Source: Nilaparvata lugens (lineage: Eukaryota; Arthropoda; Insecta; Hemiptera; Delphacidae). Taken from it: DNA of 64,000 bases. This document shows, one piece after another, positions 24,571 through 37,700 of the stretch (positions are counted from its first letter, which is position 1; each line of letters begins with the position of its first letter). Under the pieces are notes generated by a model. The model worked only from the letters and a program-made list of their open reading frames with translations, made no database searches and was not told the origin of the DNA. The position numbers were made by a program, and so were the translations under genes. The stretch is from contig NC_052505.1 of NCBI RefSeq assembly GCF_014356525.2, positions 23,891,432 through 23,955,431 of the forward strand, given 5' to 3'.

Positions 24571-24829
24571 TGAAGCATCGGTATTCATACAGTAATTCAA
24601 TTGTTGTTTTCATTTTAGTTACAGTAGAATTTAGTTCGTTAATTTCGTGATACAAATAATCTCTTGCTTCAAGTTTGAATTCAAGTTCAAATATTTGAGA
24701 TTTAAGGGAAATTATCTCTATGTCCTTATCTCTCACTTCCTCGAATCCTAGGAAATCACTGTCAAGCTCATTTGAAGATAGACTAGTGGAAAGCAGCATA
24801 TCACCAGCCGTATCAACGTCACTATTCAT
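24473..24829 (-). CDS. Uncharacterised 118-aa ORF, acidic N-terminus and coiled coil
   Basis: I do not recognise this protein. Its N-terminal 35 residues are Ser/Asp/Glu-rich (SSNELDSDFLGFEEV). Residues about 38-80 have the heptad-like spacing of a coiled coil (IISLKSQIFELEFKLEAR). The C-terminal third translates the 180-bp direct repeat and is unlikely to be a conserved domain. It is divergent from the prosaposin exons that start 0.8 kb to the right. It could be the N-terminal exon of a longer gene, a gag/ORF1-like mobile-element remnant, or chance. Confidence 0.25.
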   Translation of the reverse strand: MNSDVDTAGDMLLSTSLSSNELDSDFLGFEEVRDKDIEIISLKSQIFELEFKLEARDYLYHEINELNSTVTKMKTTIELLYEYRCFKLNDTSMSRLNIISSFSFLYCIDCVINFMLLK

Positions 24830-25610
24830 ATTATTGGTAGTAAACTAATAGTTATAAGGGTTTTACTGCTGATTAATGTCTTTTCAAATGACTTTATTTT
24901 TATAATAATTAATAAATAATTATAATATTATAGTACCGCTTAGTCAAGCTTGCAGAGATATGTCAGTGTCAGTTGAGTATCTAGAAAAATATAAACTGTT
25001 GCAAAGTCATTCTAGAACTGTCAAAAACAGCTGTTTCGTAGCTAACGGGTTACGATAACTCGGTTTCCCGCTCAAAAATCTTTTTTAGGTTACCGGCTTC
25101 TGAAGCTAAACTTTAATGTCAAAGTGAACACGTCAGTTATCGATAAGAATCACAATCACTAGAAGTCAGCAACAACAAGTCCTGAATTGAAACTTAGAGA
25201 GTTGAGAGTTTTGAAAAATTCACTGCTCTACCATTCAAGAAATAGGTTAGTTTGTAAGAAGCTAAACATTATAAATTCGGAATCGATTTCACAACAAAAA
25301 TTAACTGCTCACTCGAATAAGAACACTTGGCAACTTATTTCAAAACACTAATATGAGGCGAAATATACTTTCTTGATAAATTAAAACTTGTTTAAAAATG
25401 AGCTATAGCGAAGATCAAAGTAACCAGGCAAATCAGTACTGCCAGTACTGAATAGCTAGAGCAATGAAAACTGTTTTTATTGAAATTATATTTTTAAATA
25501 AATAAATTGGAAATTCAAATTGCGTCCCTTGATTATAAGATTCTTCTTTTTATGTATATGATGAATCTGATTTTGTTGCGATTTCACAGTAAGTTTTGCT
25601 TCAATTTCAG

Positions 25611-25722
25611 GTTACTGTGTGCCGACACAGAAACCCGAAGGTAAAGTCGCACCTGAAGTGGTCCTGGAAAACTTTTCGAAGCTCTGTAACAAAGGACCCG
25701 AAGTTTGGTGCCAAAATCCTCT
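25611..25722 (+). CDS. PSAP: Copy B exon: SapA-1 first half
   Basis: 112 nt, phase 1 to 2, acceptor ttcaatttcag. It encodes a short linker and KLCNKGPEVWCQNP, the classic SapA start. The missing upstream exon must end one base into a Gly codon. Confidence 0.9.
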
Positions 25723-28700
25723 GTAAGTACATGTTGAAGAGTCATTGATTCTTAACTCTAGTAATAATAATAATATCGAGTGGCCTGGCTGGCTCAGGTC
25801 TGGTGTCAGAGTTTTCAGGTCGCAACTGATCAATTTAAGGGCCCCTGACATGACCTAACGACTGCTTTTTAGGCAGCCGGGACCGACGACTTAACGTGTA
25901 CATCCGAAACTCTAGTAGTATTCATGTCTAGTGTGAGATTCACGTTGGACTGTCATAATTGGTGCTATTTATGAGGAATGTTAATCTTGGAGTGAATCTC
26001 ACTAAGCTTGAAATGGTGAACAGTGAAATGAAGTCATCCCACCAAACCAATCAACGAATCTAACGCAATGACGTCATTTTACGATGGTCAAATTCAATAT
26101 GTGTTCTTATGCAACTGGCCCTCGGATTTCAACAGTTTTTGACAATCTGAAACTGAAAGTAATTTTGTAGAAAATAGAATTGTAATATGCATTTATATTG
26201 TATACCAAATACATAGCTATTGGTATTATAGAGCAGTGGGGAAAGTATTAATATGAGAAGCAGTGTCCAAATTTATTTAATTCTCTTCTTTTCAAGAGTT
26301 TATTATAAGATTAGTGATGCAATGAAACGTTTTCTAAGACTTCACTGACGGTTAACTAAGGGCCATATGCATCATATACGTTTAACGCTAAACCACGTTC
26401 ACTTGTAGATATGGTTGTATTTATCTCAATGTGTTTCAATGTGGTTAAAACGAACCCCCGTCATTTCTCAGTTTAAACCGAGTATCTGCTTATGGGCCTA
26501 AGAAGCCTATGGAAAATCATCCTTTGTTATTGCATGCTCGTTGTGATCTTGAATCATTTTTCACTCTGTCAAAGTAGATAAGTATAATTAAATAGAAAAA
26601 GTAAATCCTAATATAAGTAAAGAATGGAAAGTAGATTTGGAATCTTCTCTGTCCTGAAAATTGGAATTCTGAAATATATGGAATTTAATTTTCATGTGGA
26701 GTTACCCCTTTTTAGTGGTTCAAATTTCATAGTGTAAGGCATAAAATTAATTTAAAAAGCATGACTATACAAGAAAGTAACTTCTGAAGTCGTTCTATTA
26801 TTCAACCTACTTAGTTGAATGTGTTAGTCTTGTGAGCTGTACAATCTCAGTAATTCATTTCTGTTTCAAAATCTAGAAGTCTTTTGGCAGAATTAAGTCA
26901 ATATCGTCCGGAACTTATAATGATTTTTTTCTACAACTGCGCGTAAAAAAAGAATTTACATACTCAATTCTCCTCATAAAACAGCTTATTTCCGAGAAGA
27001 ATCTACTTTTTCGCTCGCAATTTATTCGCGCATGCGCAGAAGAGTTTCTTTACGCTCGCCAGTCAGCTGATGGCAAGCAGCTCGCCAAAAGGTCAGATCT
27101 TAAACTAAAAAGTCGGTAATTGTAACTCCGCCGATATAAGTAATTTAACAGGTTTGGGCAGTTGTAGAAAAAATGTATGTAATTCGCGCGTATTGCTTCT
27201 TTATCGCTCTTGCGATAACTGTTTTGCGCGAGCGATAAAGTCGCGCATTACGCTCTTAATACATAAATAGCTATTGTGAGCTATGTGATCCCAGTAAGCT
27301 CAATCCATTTCTGTTTAATAATTATCCAACTTTTGGTGTTATTTTATAAAATTCCACCGTAAAATTGCGTTGAAATTAATGAAATCTATCGATGGATTCA
27401 GACTTGTTAGTAATTTATTGATCTTTAAAACTACTTACAAATTATTTCGATGAATCCTATAACAAAAATTCTAAAACTCACATGATGTAACAAAAATCAC
27501 TTGTATATTGTAAAATTGTGAACTGTAATAATTGGAGTTGTATTTTCTGACGAATTCTATAACAGAAATTCTAAAACTTACATGAAGTAACAAAACTGAC
27601 TTGTTGCATATTGTAAAATTGTGAATTGTAATAAGTGGTGTTGTATATTCTGACGAATTCTATAACAAAAATTCTAAAACTCACATGATGTAACAAAATT
27701 ACTTGTTGTATATTGTAAAATTGTGAATTTCAATAATTGTGTTGTAGGACTGCTAAGCAATGTGGCGCCTTGGATCATTGCATACAGACCGTCTGGGAGA
27801 AACAATCATTGGATGTCGATTCGAGCCACTATTGTCAAAGCTGTATGAACTTTGTTATCAACACCAAAGATTTCCTAGCCAAGAACGCCACTGTTGTAAG
27901 TTGATAATAAATAATTTATTGGAATAATTATTATTCTCTCTTCCTCTTTTCTGTAGATACAATTTTTCATTCAAATACAGTAGAATGACTATTGTGAGAT
28001 TCACTTAGAACTATCAGAACTAGTTGAGTGGAAAGCAATACTGTTCTTATAAGGTATTGTAATGTTACTGTTTGTTGATTGATTGTATCGCAATGTCAAT
28101 AATAATATATTGATGTATCGATAGTAATATCAATATTGTATATTGATTAATGATTGTATTTTTTTAAATAAATATCGATATTGGATTACCAAGTAAACAG
28201 TTGGTTTGTCTGGTTAAATCTATATGAAATCATTTGTAGTTTTTTGTTTGTTATATTTGAATCTGATTGCAAAACGCTTCAGTCTATCTTTGATGTTTCT
28301 GAATCCAATTCTAATGAAGAATAAGTTTCAAAAAAACATTAGCGTCTCAGTATACTGATAGTATCACAATACTGTCTCACTTTCTACACGCTTTCCACTA
28401 CTTTGATCCCGGCAATTTGAAATTTGGCTTCTTGACAAACTTGACTCAACCTACATAATTTCTTCCTGCATATTATGCAACTTTATCATTCTCCATAGAT
28501 TGTACAGTGAATTTACACTGTAGATTTCTAATTGAAATGTGTAACCGTGAAATGAAGTCATCCAACCGAACCAATCAACGAATCTGAGGCAATGACGTCA
28601 TTTTACGTTGGTTAAATTCAATATTAGTTTTTATGCAACTTGCCCTTGAATTTCAAGAGTTTGACAATCTGAAACTAAAAGTAATTATATAGAGAATATA

Positions 28701-31700
28701 ATTCTAAAATGTATTTATATTGTATTGGTATTATAAAAAAGTGGGATAGTTCTCAATATGAGAAGCAGTAAGTGGAAGTGGCTGTGTTAATATGAGATTT
28801 CATTTAGATATTACATATTACACATTCTCATTGGTTGATGATTATGAAACTCAGTGGTTTCCTCGATTTGTATCCTTGTATCCTCGATTCCATGTATGTC
28901 GTTAAATTGTCACCAGCAACAGGTTTTGACAAAACCTTATTGTTTTCAACTTCAATAATCTTTTGTGAGAATTACTTGAAAGTGTCGGCATCCGTTGAAT
29001 TTTAACATTGATGGTATTTATAAAGCTATGCAAGGACAGTTTGTAGTGATCTCACTGTAGTGTAAACCAATTGATTGATTGACTGATGTATTAACCATTT
29101 TGTTTGAGATTTTCACTATTTATTTGCAAATGCAATCCAGGTAAAAACAACAGGCATTTGCCCAAAACTGCTTCAAATCTTAATTTGGAATACACAGTCG
29201 AAAGGTTATGTTACTATGATGCAGGTTTGATGTCTAGTGAGATCGGACTCCCGATGTGTCTTAGTTTGTCAAAATTTGGTAGAAGAACAGTTTTTTACTA
29301 ATCCTGTTGCTTTCTCCCGATCATAATTATATTATTTGTGATTTTATGAGTAAATAAAATGATTGACCTAAATTCTCTTCCAGGATCAGGCCAAGGTTAT
29401 CTTTGACACGATCTGTTTGATAGCTCCTTCAATCTTGTCGCCGGAATGTAAGTATGTGGTTGACAAAAGCCTTCCGGAGCTGCAGAAGTACATCGAGACT
29501 GTGAGTCCGCACACTTTCTGCGCCACACTCATGCTCTGCAACAGCCAACGCAACCAAGTCTACTTGAATTTCAGAGGAATCGAGGTAAACAATATTTATG
29601 ATCAAATTTACAATTTGAGTTTGTTTTGTCCTTGTACTGTGTTCTATTGTCGAAATCTTATTTTTAATTTACTGGTCTATCAAATTATGTCATATTATCA
29701 AGTTATATTCTGTCGTGGTAAATAAAAATCAATATTCCGTTTTATATTCTATGTCAAGCAATGTTAAGACTTGACCTATCTCGGACTATGTGTAACCTTA
29801 TCTAAATTTGGGAGAGGAATAGCATTTTTGATGAATCAATCATTGATTGTATGATCCAATAAAGAATCAATTACTGTATGTGTACTGGAGTAGATATTTC
29901 AATTTCTGTAGACAGAATAGTGATTGTGTAGTGAGTCAATAGTGACAGAGTAGTGAGTAATTGGATAATTTTGATCAAACATAAAGTGTGTTATATTGTG
30001 TTATCTATTACATTACTTAATTATAGATATTATTTAAACTTATCATCATCAAACACATTTACTATGAACACTCATTCATGTGTTTTAAAATACATTTTTA
30101 TTAAAATGGAATTTTATTTGATATCAATTAATAATAATGGATGTTCATATTTCAATTACATTCCATAACAATAACCTTTGTAAGTTGAGAAACTTCTGTA
30201 ATCATGGAAATTGAGTGAATATAAATATAACTAATCTTATTGTTTATCTAATCTTCTTGAGTCAAGTAAACCTTAACCCAGCTGCGTTCTTCATGAATGC
30301 GGAGCAAATATTGTAAAGTTCCCATAATTTAATAACTAGTTTACAAATGTTTGTGAGCATTATTTCTATTTCACATTTTTCTTGAAAACCTATTTAAGCT
30401 AAGCTACTAGGTTTTATTTTTAAAAGACAGTGACAATAAATTCTTATTGCAGTCTCATTATCTATATACTATTACAAAATAGACTACTATATGGTGTTGT
30501 TCCAAGAATTATTATTTATAATAGATTTGTGCATTCCTTCAATAAAATTACGATGTCTAAGTTCTTGAAATTTATGAATGAACGAAAGATAGTCAATTCA
30601 TTGAATAATTTTATTTTCTAAATGAATCCACTGGTAGCATCAGTTTTTTTCTCAAACACACGTTTTCAGCCATGAGTAGCAACTTGAGTATTAGCCCTGG
30701 AAATAGAAATCTGAACATTTTAATATTTTTTGAAATTTGAGGAATATTTTATAGTTCCAATTTAAAAGAAGTTCACGTTTGGATGAAAACATGTTTCACC
30801 TATCAGTAATATAGGCCTAGTTTTTTTTGTAAGTGAAGTAAAGTAAAAAACCCAAGTTCTCTTGAAGAAGCACTGAACATGTAGAGGAACGATTTTTAAT
30901 TTGAGATGACTTCAACTCCAACACAAAATCACCAAAAATACCTATGTGGTTCAGACATTAATAGAGACACAAATCGTATACAATTATCTAATAATGATTT
31001 CAATTAAAATATTTTAAGTGTTTCTATTATTTGTTGTAGACGAAATCACTTCTGGAAGCTGTTACGACGCCGACCACTGAAATTTCGACAACCACTAGCA
31101 GTGAAACCTCGGAACCGACGGATTTGACATGCGCCAATTGCCATTCCTTCTTCACCACCAGCAAATATATGTATGAAGATTCCAAACCAGATGATAACCT
31201 CAATGGAATGCTCAGGGTAAGTGACCATTCTTCTTCTTTGGCTGTGCCTTATCCCATTTAAATGGGGTCGGCATTCCTTCCTCTTCGTCTGCCTCTCCAC
31301 AAAGCCCTATCCAATGCTTCCTCTCTCCTCCAACCACTCTCCCGCAAGTCAGCCGCTATTCTATCTCCCCACCTCATCATAGGTCTACCTCGTCCTCTCA
31401 CACCATCCAAAACCAAATCCTGCACTCTTCATCCAACATAATCCTCCTCCCGTCGCTGTACATGCCCAAACCACCTCATCCTTGTCTCCTGCATGGACCA
31501 TTCAAATGTGATTAAAAAAAAAAATCAAATCCATCAGCTATAAACTGTATTCATTTTGATTGTATGGTATGAGATGTAGTGGTATTTCTACATTATTGAC
31601 AGAATACGACGTTGATGCTGTCAATACCAACAACATCTACGTTACCTATACGTTGGTATTGACAACATCAAAGTCTTTTTCTTTCAATTATGTATCAATT

Positions 31701-34700
31701 TTTTTTAAAGAGATTCACTTTGGACTGTCAGCAATGTTTGAATGGAGAGCATTGATAATATACAGAGTAAGTAATTTGTATGGGAACTCTTCAATAAGTT
31801 GGAGACTGTTGTATATATATAATACTGTAACTCTCACGATAAGTTATTGGTCAAATACTCTACCTTTTGACGTACTACAACTGAATTTCAACCCCTCATA
31901 AGGGGGTGACTTAGAATAAGAATAAGAGTAAGAAGAATAAGAATTATTTTTATTCCTTTAGTGCATACGTCAAATTATACATTAAATAAAATAACAGAAT
32001 AAAAGTTACATTCCATTCAGGACACAAACAATGCATATTGGAAAACTCTATTTAAGGTTTCCTTCATATATGTCAATAAAACAATAATATCAAGAGCAAA
32101 ATAATCCCACGTACATAATGCATCACTTAAATGTAAACACATAAAAATATAAAGTTAGAGAAAGACTACAGAGTACTATTACGTATAGTTTCCAAAAAAT
32201 GATTCTCTACTGGCAGCTGGAGGAAATCAGAAAGTGAGTATAGTGGGTACTGTAAGAGAAGGTTTTCAAGCTTTAATGGGTGTTAAAGGCAAGTTTCTGG
32301 CTGAGTCTGGCAGAATATTAAAAAGTTTCAAGGGTACATGATTAGGACTAGTTAATAATTTTTTTAGTCTTGTGTAAGGTACATCTATTTTCAGACTTAG
32401 GGGTTGTAGCTCGAATATTTTAAATGTAAACACCCATTGCGTGGTACATAATTTTAAAAGTCTTTTTAAAACAAGAAAGATGGAAACAATAAAAATTTTC
32501 TATACTTATTTTCCAAAATGGCGGCTGATTGAACTTTATCGATCATTTCTTCAAAAACTAAAACTTTAACATTTTAAAAACAAGTATCAAAGAACACTTT
32601 TATTGATCTCATCTTTTTTGTTTCGAAAAGGCCTTTAAAAGTATGTACCACACAATGGGTGTTTACATTTAAAATATTTGAGTTACAACCCCTCATTTAT
32701 TTAAAAACTAAAACTTCAATCAGCCGCCATTAACATTTTTATTGATGCCATTTCTCTTGTTTTAAAAAGACCTTTAAAATTATGTACCACGAAATGGGTG
32801 TTTACATTTAAAATATTCGAGTTACAACCTCTAAGTCACTCCCTTTATGAGGGGTTGAAGTTCAGTTGTACCTCAAAAGGTAGAGTATTCGACCAATAAC
32901 GTACCCTGAAAGCTTCAGTATTATATCTACAACAGTCTCCATCTTATAAAGGGTTCCCATACATATAACTCACTCTGTATAAGAGTAATGCAGACATTTT
33001 AGAATCTCACTATAGATGATACCCACATAAGCTTTACACTTTACACTTGTGCCGTGGCAATAAGATACGTTGTTAATCTACTTGCAATCTTATTCAATTA
33101 ATGAATTTGCATAATTTTCATACAATGGATAGCATATTCCACCTTCTAGATAAATGCTCACTGAGTTGTTTATATGGAAGACTTCAAAGATAGTTTGAAT
33201 TATTCAAAAATGAAATTAAACTGGATAAATATGGACTAAAATGAATATTAGATAATTTTGTCAAGTACGTCACCGTGCTTTTGATGAATAATCTCACACC
33301 TCATATCTAAGTATGTTTCAAAATAAGTTTCACACTGCACTCTGTGCCATATGCTTGATAATTTATTTTCTATGAGGGTGAAAATGCCTTGAGATTACAC
33401 ACGCTGTGCTAGGCTCTTGTGGAAACAAACTACTGGCTAAACCCACTCCCAACGTCGGGACTCGTTTGGGACTGTAACGTTACTACTTCAGAGCGGGTCA
33501 GTATCTCTTGAGCTTTTTCAAGCTTTTTTGGGATGGATTTCTTTTTATTCCTCCCTATCCATTGTTCTAGTAATGGTAATAATGAGACTATCCATCCTTG
33601 CCAATATCTACGAATAAATAAATAAATATTGCTGCTGTCCCTGTAGTTTGTCTGTGACACTGTTATTGAATTGATTTCCTTTATCAAGACCAATTAATAA
33701 TATTCGTAGATTGAGAATAATGATTTTATATTTACATTATAATAATATATAAAAGTATAAAATTTTCATATTTAAATTATAATTTTATATTGAATCATAT
33801 TTTTTACCTATTTTTGCAGCTTTGTGGCCAACTTAGTTCGTTCTCAGACTTCTGTTCAGCTCTTGTCCAGACGAACTTCAATTTGATCAACGAAAGGATC
33901 AAGGCAGCCAAACCTCAGGACTTCTGTCACTACATTCCCGACTGCAACAAGAGAATTCATTTCCAAGTGCCAACTACGGTAACACTTATATTATCTATAT
34001 ATTATCATAATATACATCAAACGAAAATCCAATTTTTTATTTATTTATCATTCACAATCAACATAAGGACAAAGAAACAGACTTCAGTCCAAAACTTCTT
34101 TCCATCCCAATTTCATTGAATGCTTTAAATAGTATTTGCTGTAGTAGAAATCTCAAGCTCGATTCCTACATATCAATGAAAGTGACCTGTATAGTAAGAA
34201 TATTATCCCTTTAAGCTCTAATGGGACTATTCATACTCGCTCGCTCATGATGAGTGTGAACAGTACAATCAGAGTTCAATGAAATTATACTTTCACTGTG
34301 CCGGTCACTTTCGCTGTCACTCATATGTGGGAATTCAGCTTCAAGGGTTGAGGCTTTTCACTTTAGTATATCTTGTTGTTAGATTCACATAAAATTGTCA
34401 GCATTGTTTGAATGGGTAGCATTGATGTTATACATAAGGAGTGCTGTCAGTTTGAAGTGAATTTTGCTACAAGTTTTTACGATCGTCAATTTCTATAGGT
34501 AGAAAACCTTAAATTTCCAATACTCTACAATTATGCATCCAATATTCATTTGAAATTGAGTTTTGAGAAAGTAATATGAATGCAGTAAAATGAGATAAAT
34601 ATCAGGGATATTGAAATTTTTTTAGTTCGTTCGCTGCATTAGAAGGTTTTGAAGGACTTTGATATGGCACTAAAGTTTTTTCAATGTTCGTTAAGATAAT

Positions 34701-37700
34701 AATGTAATTTACAAATGAGTTGATACGTACTGAAAAGTTAGTTCAGTTAGTTACGTGGTTGAATGGTAGAGTGGTGGACATTTCTGTCCAAAATTTAAAT
34801 ATGCCCAGACCACTTCAGAGCCTATTAAAAATTCTCTGTTTCAAAAACCTATTAAAAACAGTTATAATTCTCTGAATCTAAACAAGCTCTCTGATGCTGA
34901 CTTCAAATTTAGGAATTTTATGAAAATATAAAGCTTCAAATACCAGTGCATGGAGATACAAAAACACTCATAGAGTTCTCAATTCTCGAGATTATACGTT
35001 GAAACTTCCTGATACTACTAAAAAACAACATGGCGAATCGATTAAACCAATAATCGGAAAAAGAGCACATAGGCCAATGCCCTCTAAATGGTAATAATCA
35101 TATAATATATTATTTACAATTATCATTATCGTATACAATTTGTATTAAATTGAAATTTATTTCCCAAAAAACTACAGTATAAAAGATTAACATAGAATAA
35201 TACTGTTAATGTGAAAGTTAACATTTGCATTTAATTTATTATAAACATTTGACAAATTGTTATGACAAGTTGGTCAGAAGATAATATTGTAAAATATTAT
35301 GAAGAAGATAATATTGAAAAATAATATGAAGACTATGAACAAGAACATAATAAATATTATATTTATTTAATTTGTTTCACAATAATAGAACATTTTAAAA
35401 TGATTTTAAAAATCCTATTTAAAAACGCCTATTTTTGTCTGGACTATGTTCTATTTTCAGAAATCGAGTTCGCAGATTCAGTTTCAACAATTGAAAAAAG
35501 TAGAAACGTTTTATTTTTCATTTATTTTTACACATTCATTTTGAACAAGATTGACATTTTGGCAATCATCAGATTCATCACTTGAAATTAAGATAGTGCT
35601 TTTGTCAGCCTCAATGTAATCCCCCACAGAGTAGAATAGTGATTCAATTATTCTTTATCTTACAGTTCTTAATTCTCATACTGAAGCTGCTGTCGTTGAG
35701 GCTCCTCACTCGTATTTTATTTATTAAATCATTTAACGTAGCACAACTTCCAGAAAAGTACCACCATAGAGAAACAGCGTAATCGTATGCTATCGTTTTT
35801 CTATGGTACCACAGACTCGAGCCCGAAACGGTCCCAATTCCAATGCATACGACAGTCCAAATGTAGCTTAGGTTATGCATCTATGTGTCACTTTCACGTT
35901 TTTTTAATTATACACTATAAGATTATTATAAATCCGTAGGACTAGTACTGGGAAAAGTTACTCCTTTCTATTGAATTATGTATTATTCAGTAATTCAATG
36001 GAAATGTTCAATTTTTTTTTGTTTGTAGTGCTCCGAAATGGTGGACCAGTACTTCGAGATCATCTACATGTTCTTGACCGAAGAGCTTGATGGAAAGGAA
36101 CTGTGCACTGAAATCAGGATCTGCCCCAAAATTTCCAAGGATGTAAGTCAAATATCTTTTCTCATATTCATCCAAATATTAATGTTCGCTTGGAGACTGG
36201 AGTTTTTCCTGATATTTTTAAAGTTGCCAAAGTGTTTCCCTTGCATAAGTCTGGTATTTTTACTGACAAAAACAACTTTCGGCCTATTTCTCTTTTAAGT
36301 GTTTTTTCGAAGGTTCTTGAAAGAATTGTAAAAGAACAACTTGTTAGTTATCTTGCGACTAACGGCATTCTGTCAGAATGCCAATACGGTTTTAGAGGTG
36401 ACAAAAATGTTTCGGATATATTGTTTGATGTAAACAAGCAGCTTCATTTTTCTCTATCTAATAATATGCATCCAATCTTAATCTTCCTTGACCTCAAAAA
36501 AGCTTTTGATAGTATTGATCGGAGGAACCTTATCAGAAAATTGTCAGCCTTGGGTGTCACTGGGAATGCGCTTGCATGGTTTACTAGTTATTTATCTGGA
36601 AGGAGGCAGTGTGTTTCAATTAGTAGAGTAAATGGTAATGAGCTTCCTGTCGACTTTGCGGTGGTACAGGGAAGCACTCTCGGGCCCTTACTATTTCTCA
36701 TATATATCAATAACATTTCCAGATTAAATTTACATGGGAGGCTATTTCTTTTTGCAGATGACACTTTAATTTTTGTTGAAGGGAGAACTTGGGAGGAGGC
36801 TCGTGATAGAGCTGAGTCTGACCTAAGATCTATCAAGAAATGGTTGGATCAGAATACCCTCTCTCTTAATATTGCAAAAACCAAGTTTATGCCCATTAGT
36901 CTAAGTAATAACTCAGATTCCAATTTACATCCATTGAAAATTCACGAATGTGGAGTTGATGAGAGGAATGCTTGTTCTTGTGAAGTGATACAGAGAGTTT
37001 CTTCTTATAAGTATCTGGGGGTGGTGTTTGATTCGAGAGTGAGATGGGCAGAACATACCAACTTCTTATTGTCTAAATTAAGAAAATATATATATGCATT
37101 CAGGTGTCTCAGTGATGTTTTAAATGCCAGGGAAATTAGACAGATGTATCATGCATTCGTCCAGTCATTGCTATCATATGGTATACTGGCCTGGGGTGCT
37201 GCCTACCAGGTGCACATTAGCAGATTGGAGACTGTTCAGAAATCAATTCTTAAGGCAGGTTTAAAAAAGAATAGAAGATATTCCTCTGCGTTACTTTTTA
37301 GTGAGTCCAGAGTTTTGTCACTGAGAAAACTTTTCATAAAAGATCTGTTGATCTACATCTATAATAATTCCCATTCAATATTTACTCCTACAGAACATTC
37401 ATACAATACAAGATATGCATCAGCAGTAGGTATAAACACAATACAACAAACAAGATCGTTTTCAATGACAAATTGCTTTTACATTTCTCATATTTTATTC
37501 CGAAATTTCCTTCTCCGTTCCAACCAGAATAGATTGTTGGATGTAGTTTCGAACTCTGCGTTCAAGTGGCACTTGAAGAACTGGCTGTTTGATATCAGTG
37601 AGGATAATGCCGTCTCACTCATTGTTACTGGGGGTGCGCGTGTATGATTCAATTTGGGCGCCTTCAGAGAGATTTTTTTTTCAGTTCTGTCATGCTTGTC

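Noticed and set aside
33430..33693. 87-codon minus ORF in the intron before exon 33,820
   Set aside because: No domain. The region has an aataaataaataaat tract suggestive of a LINE tail, but the evidence was too weak for a feature.
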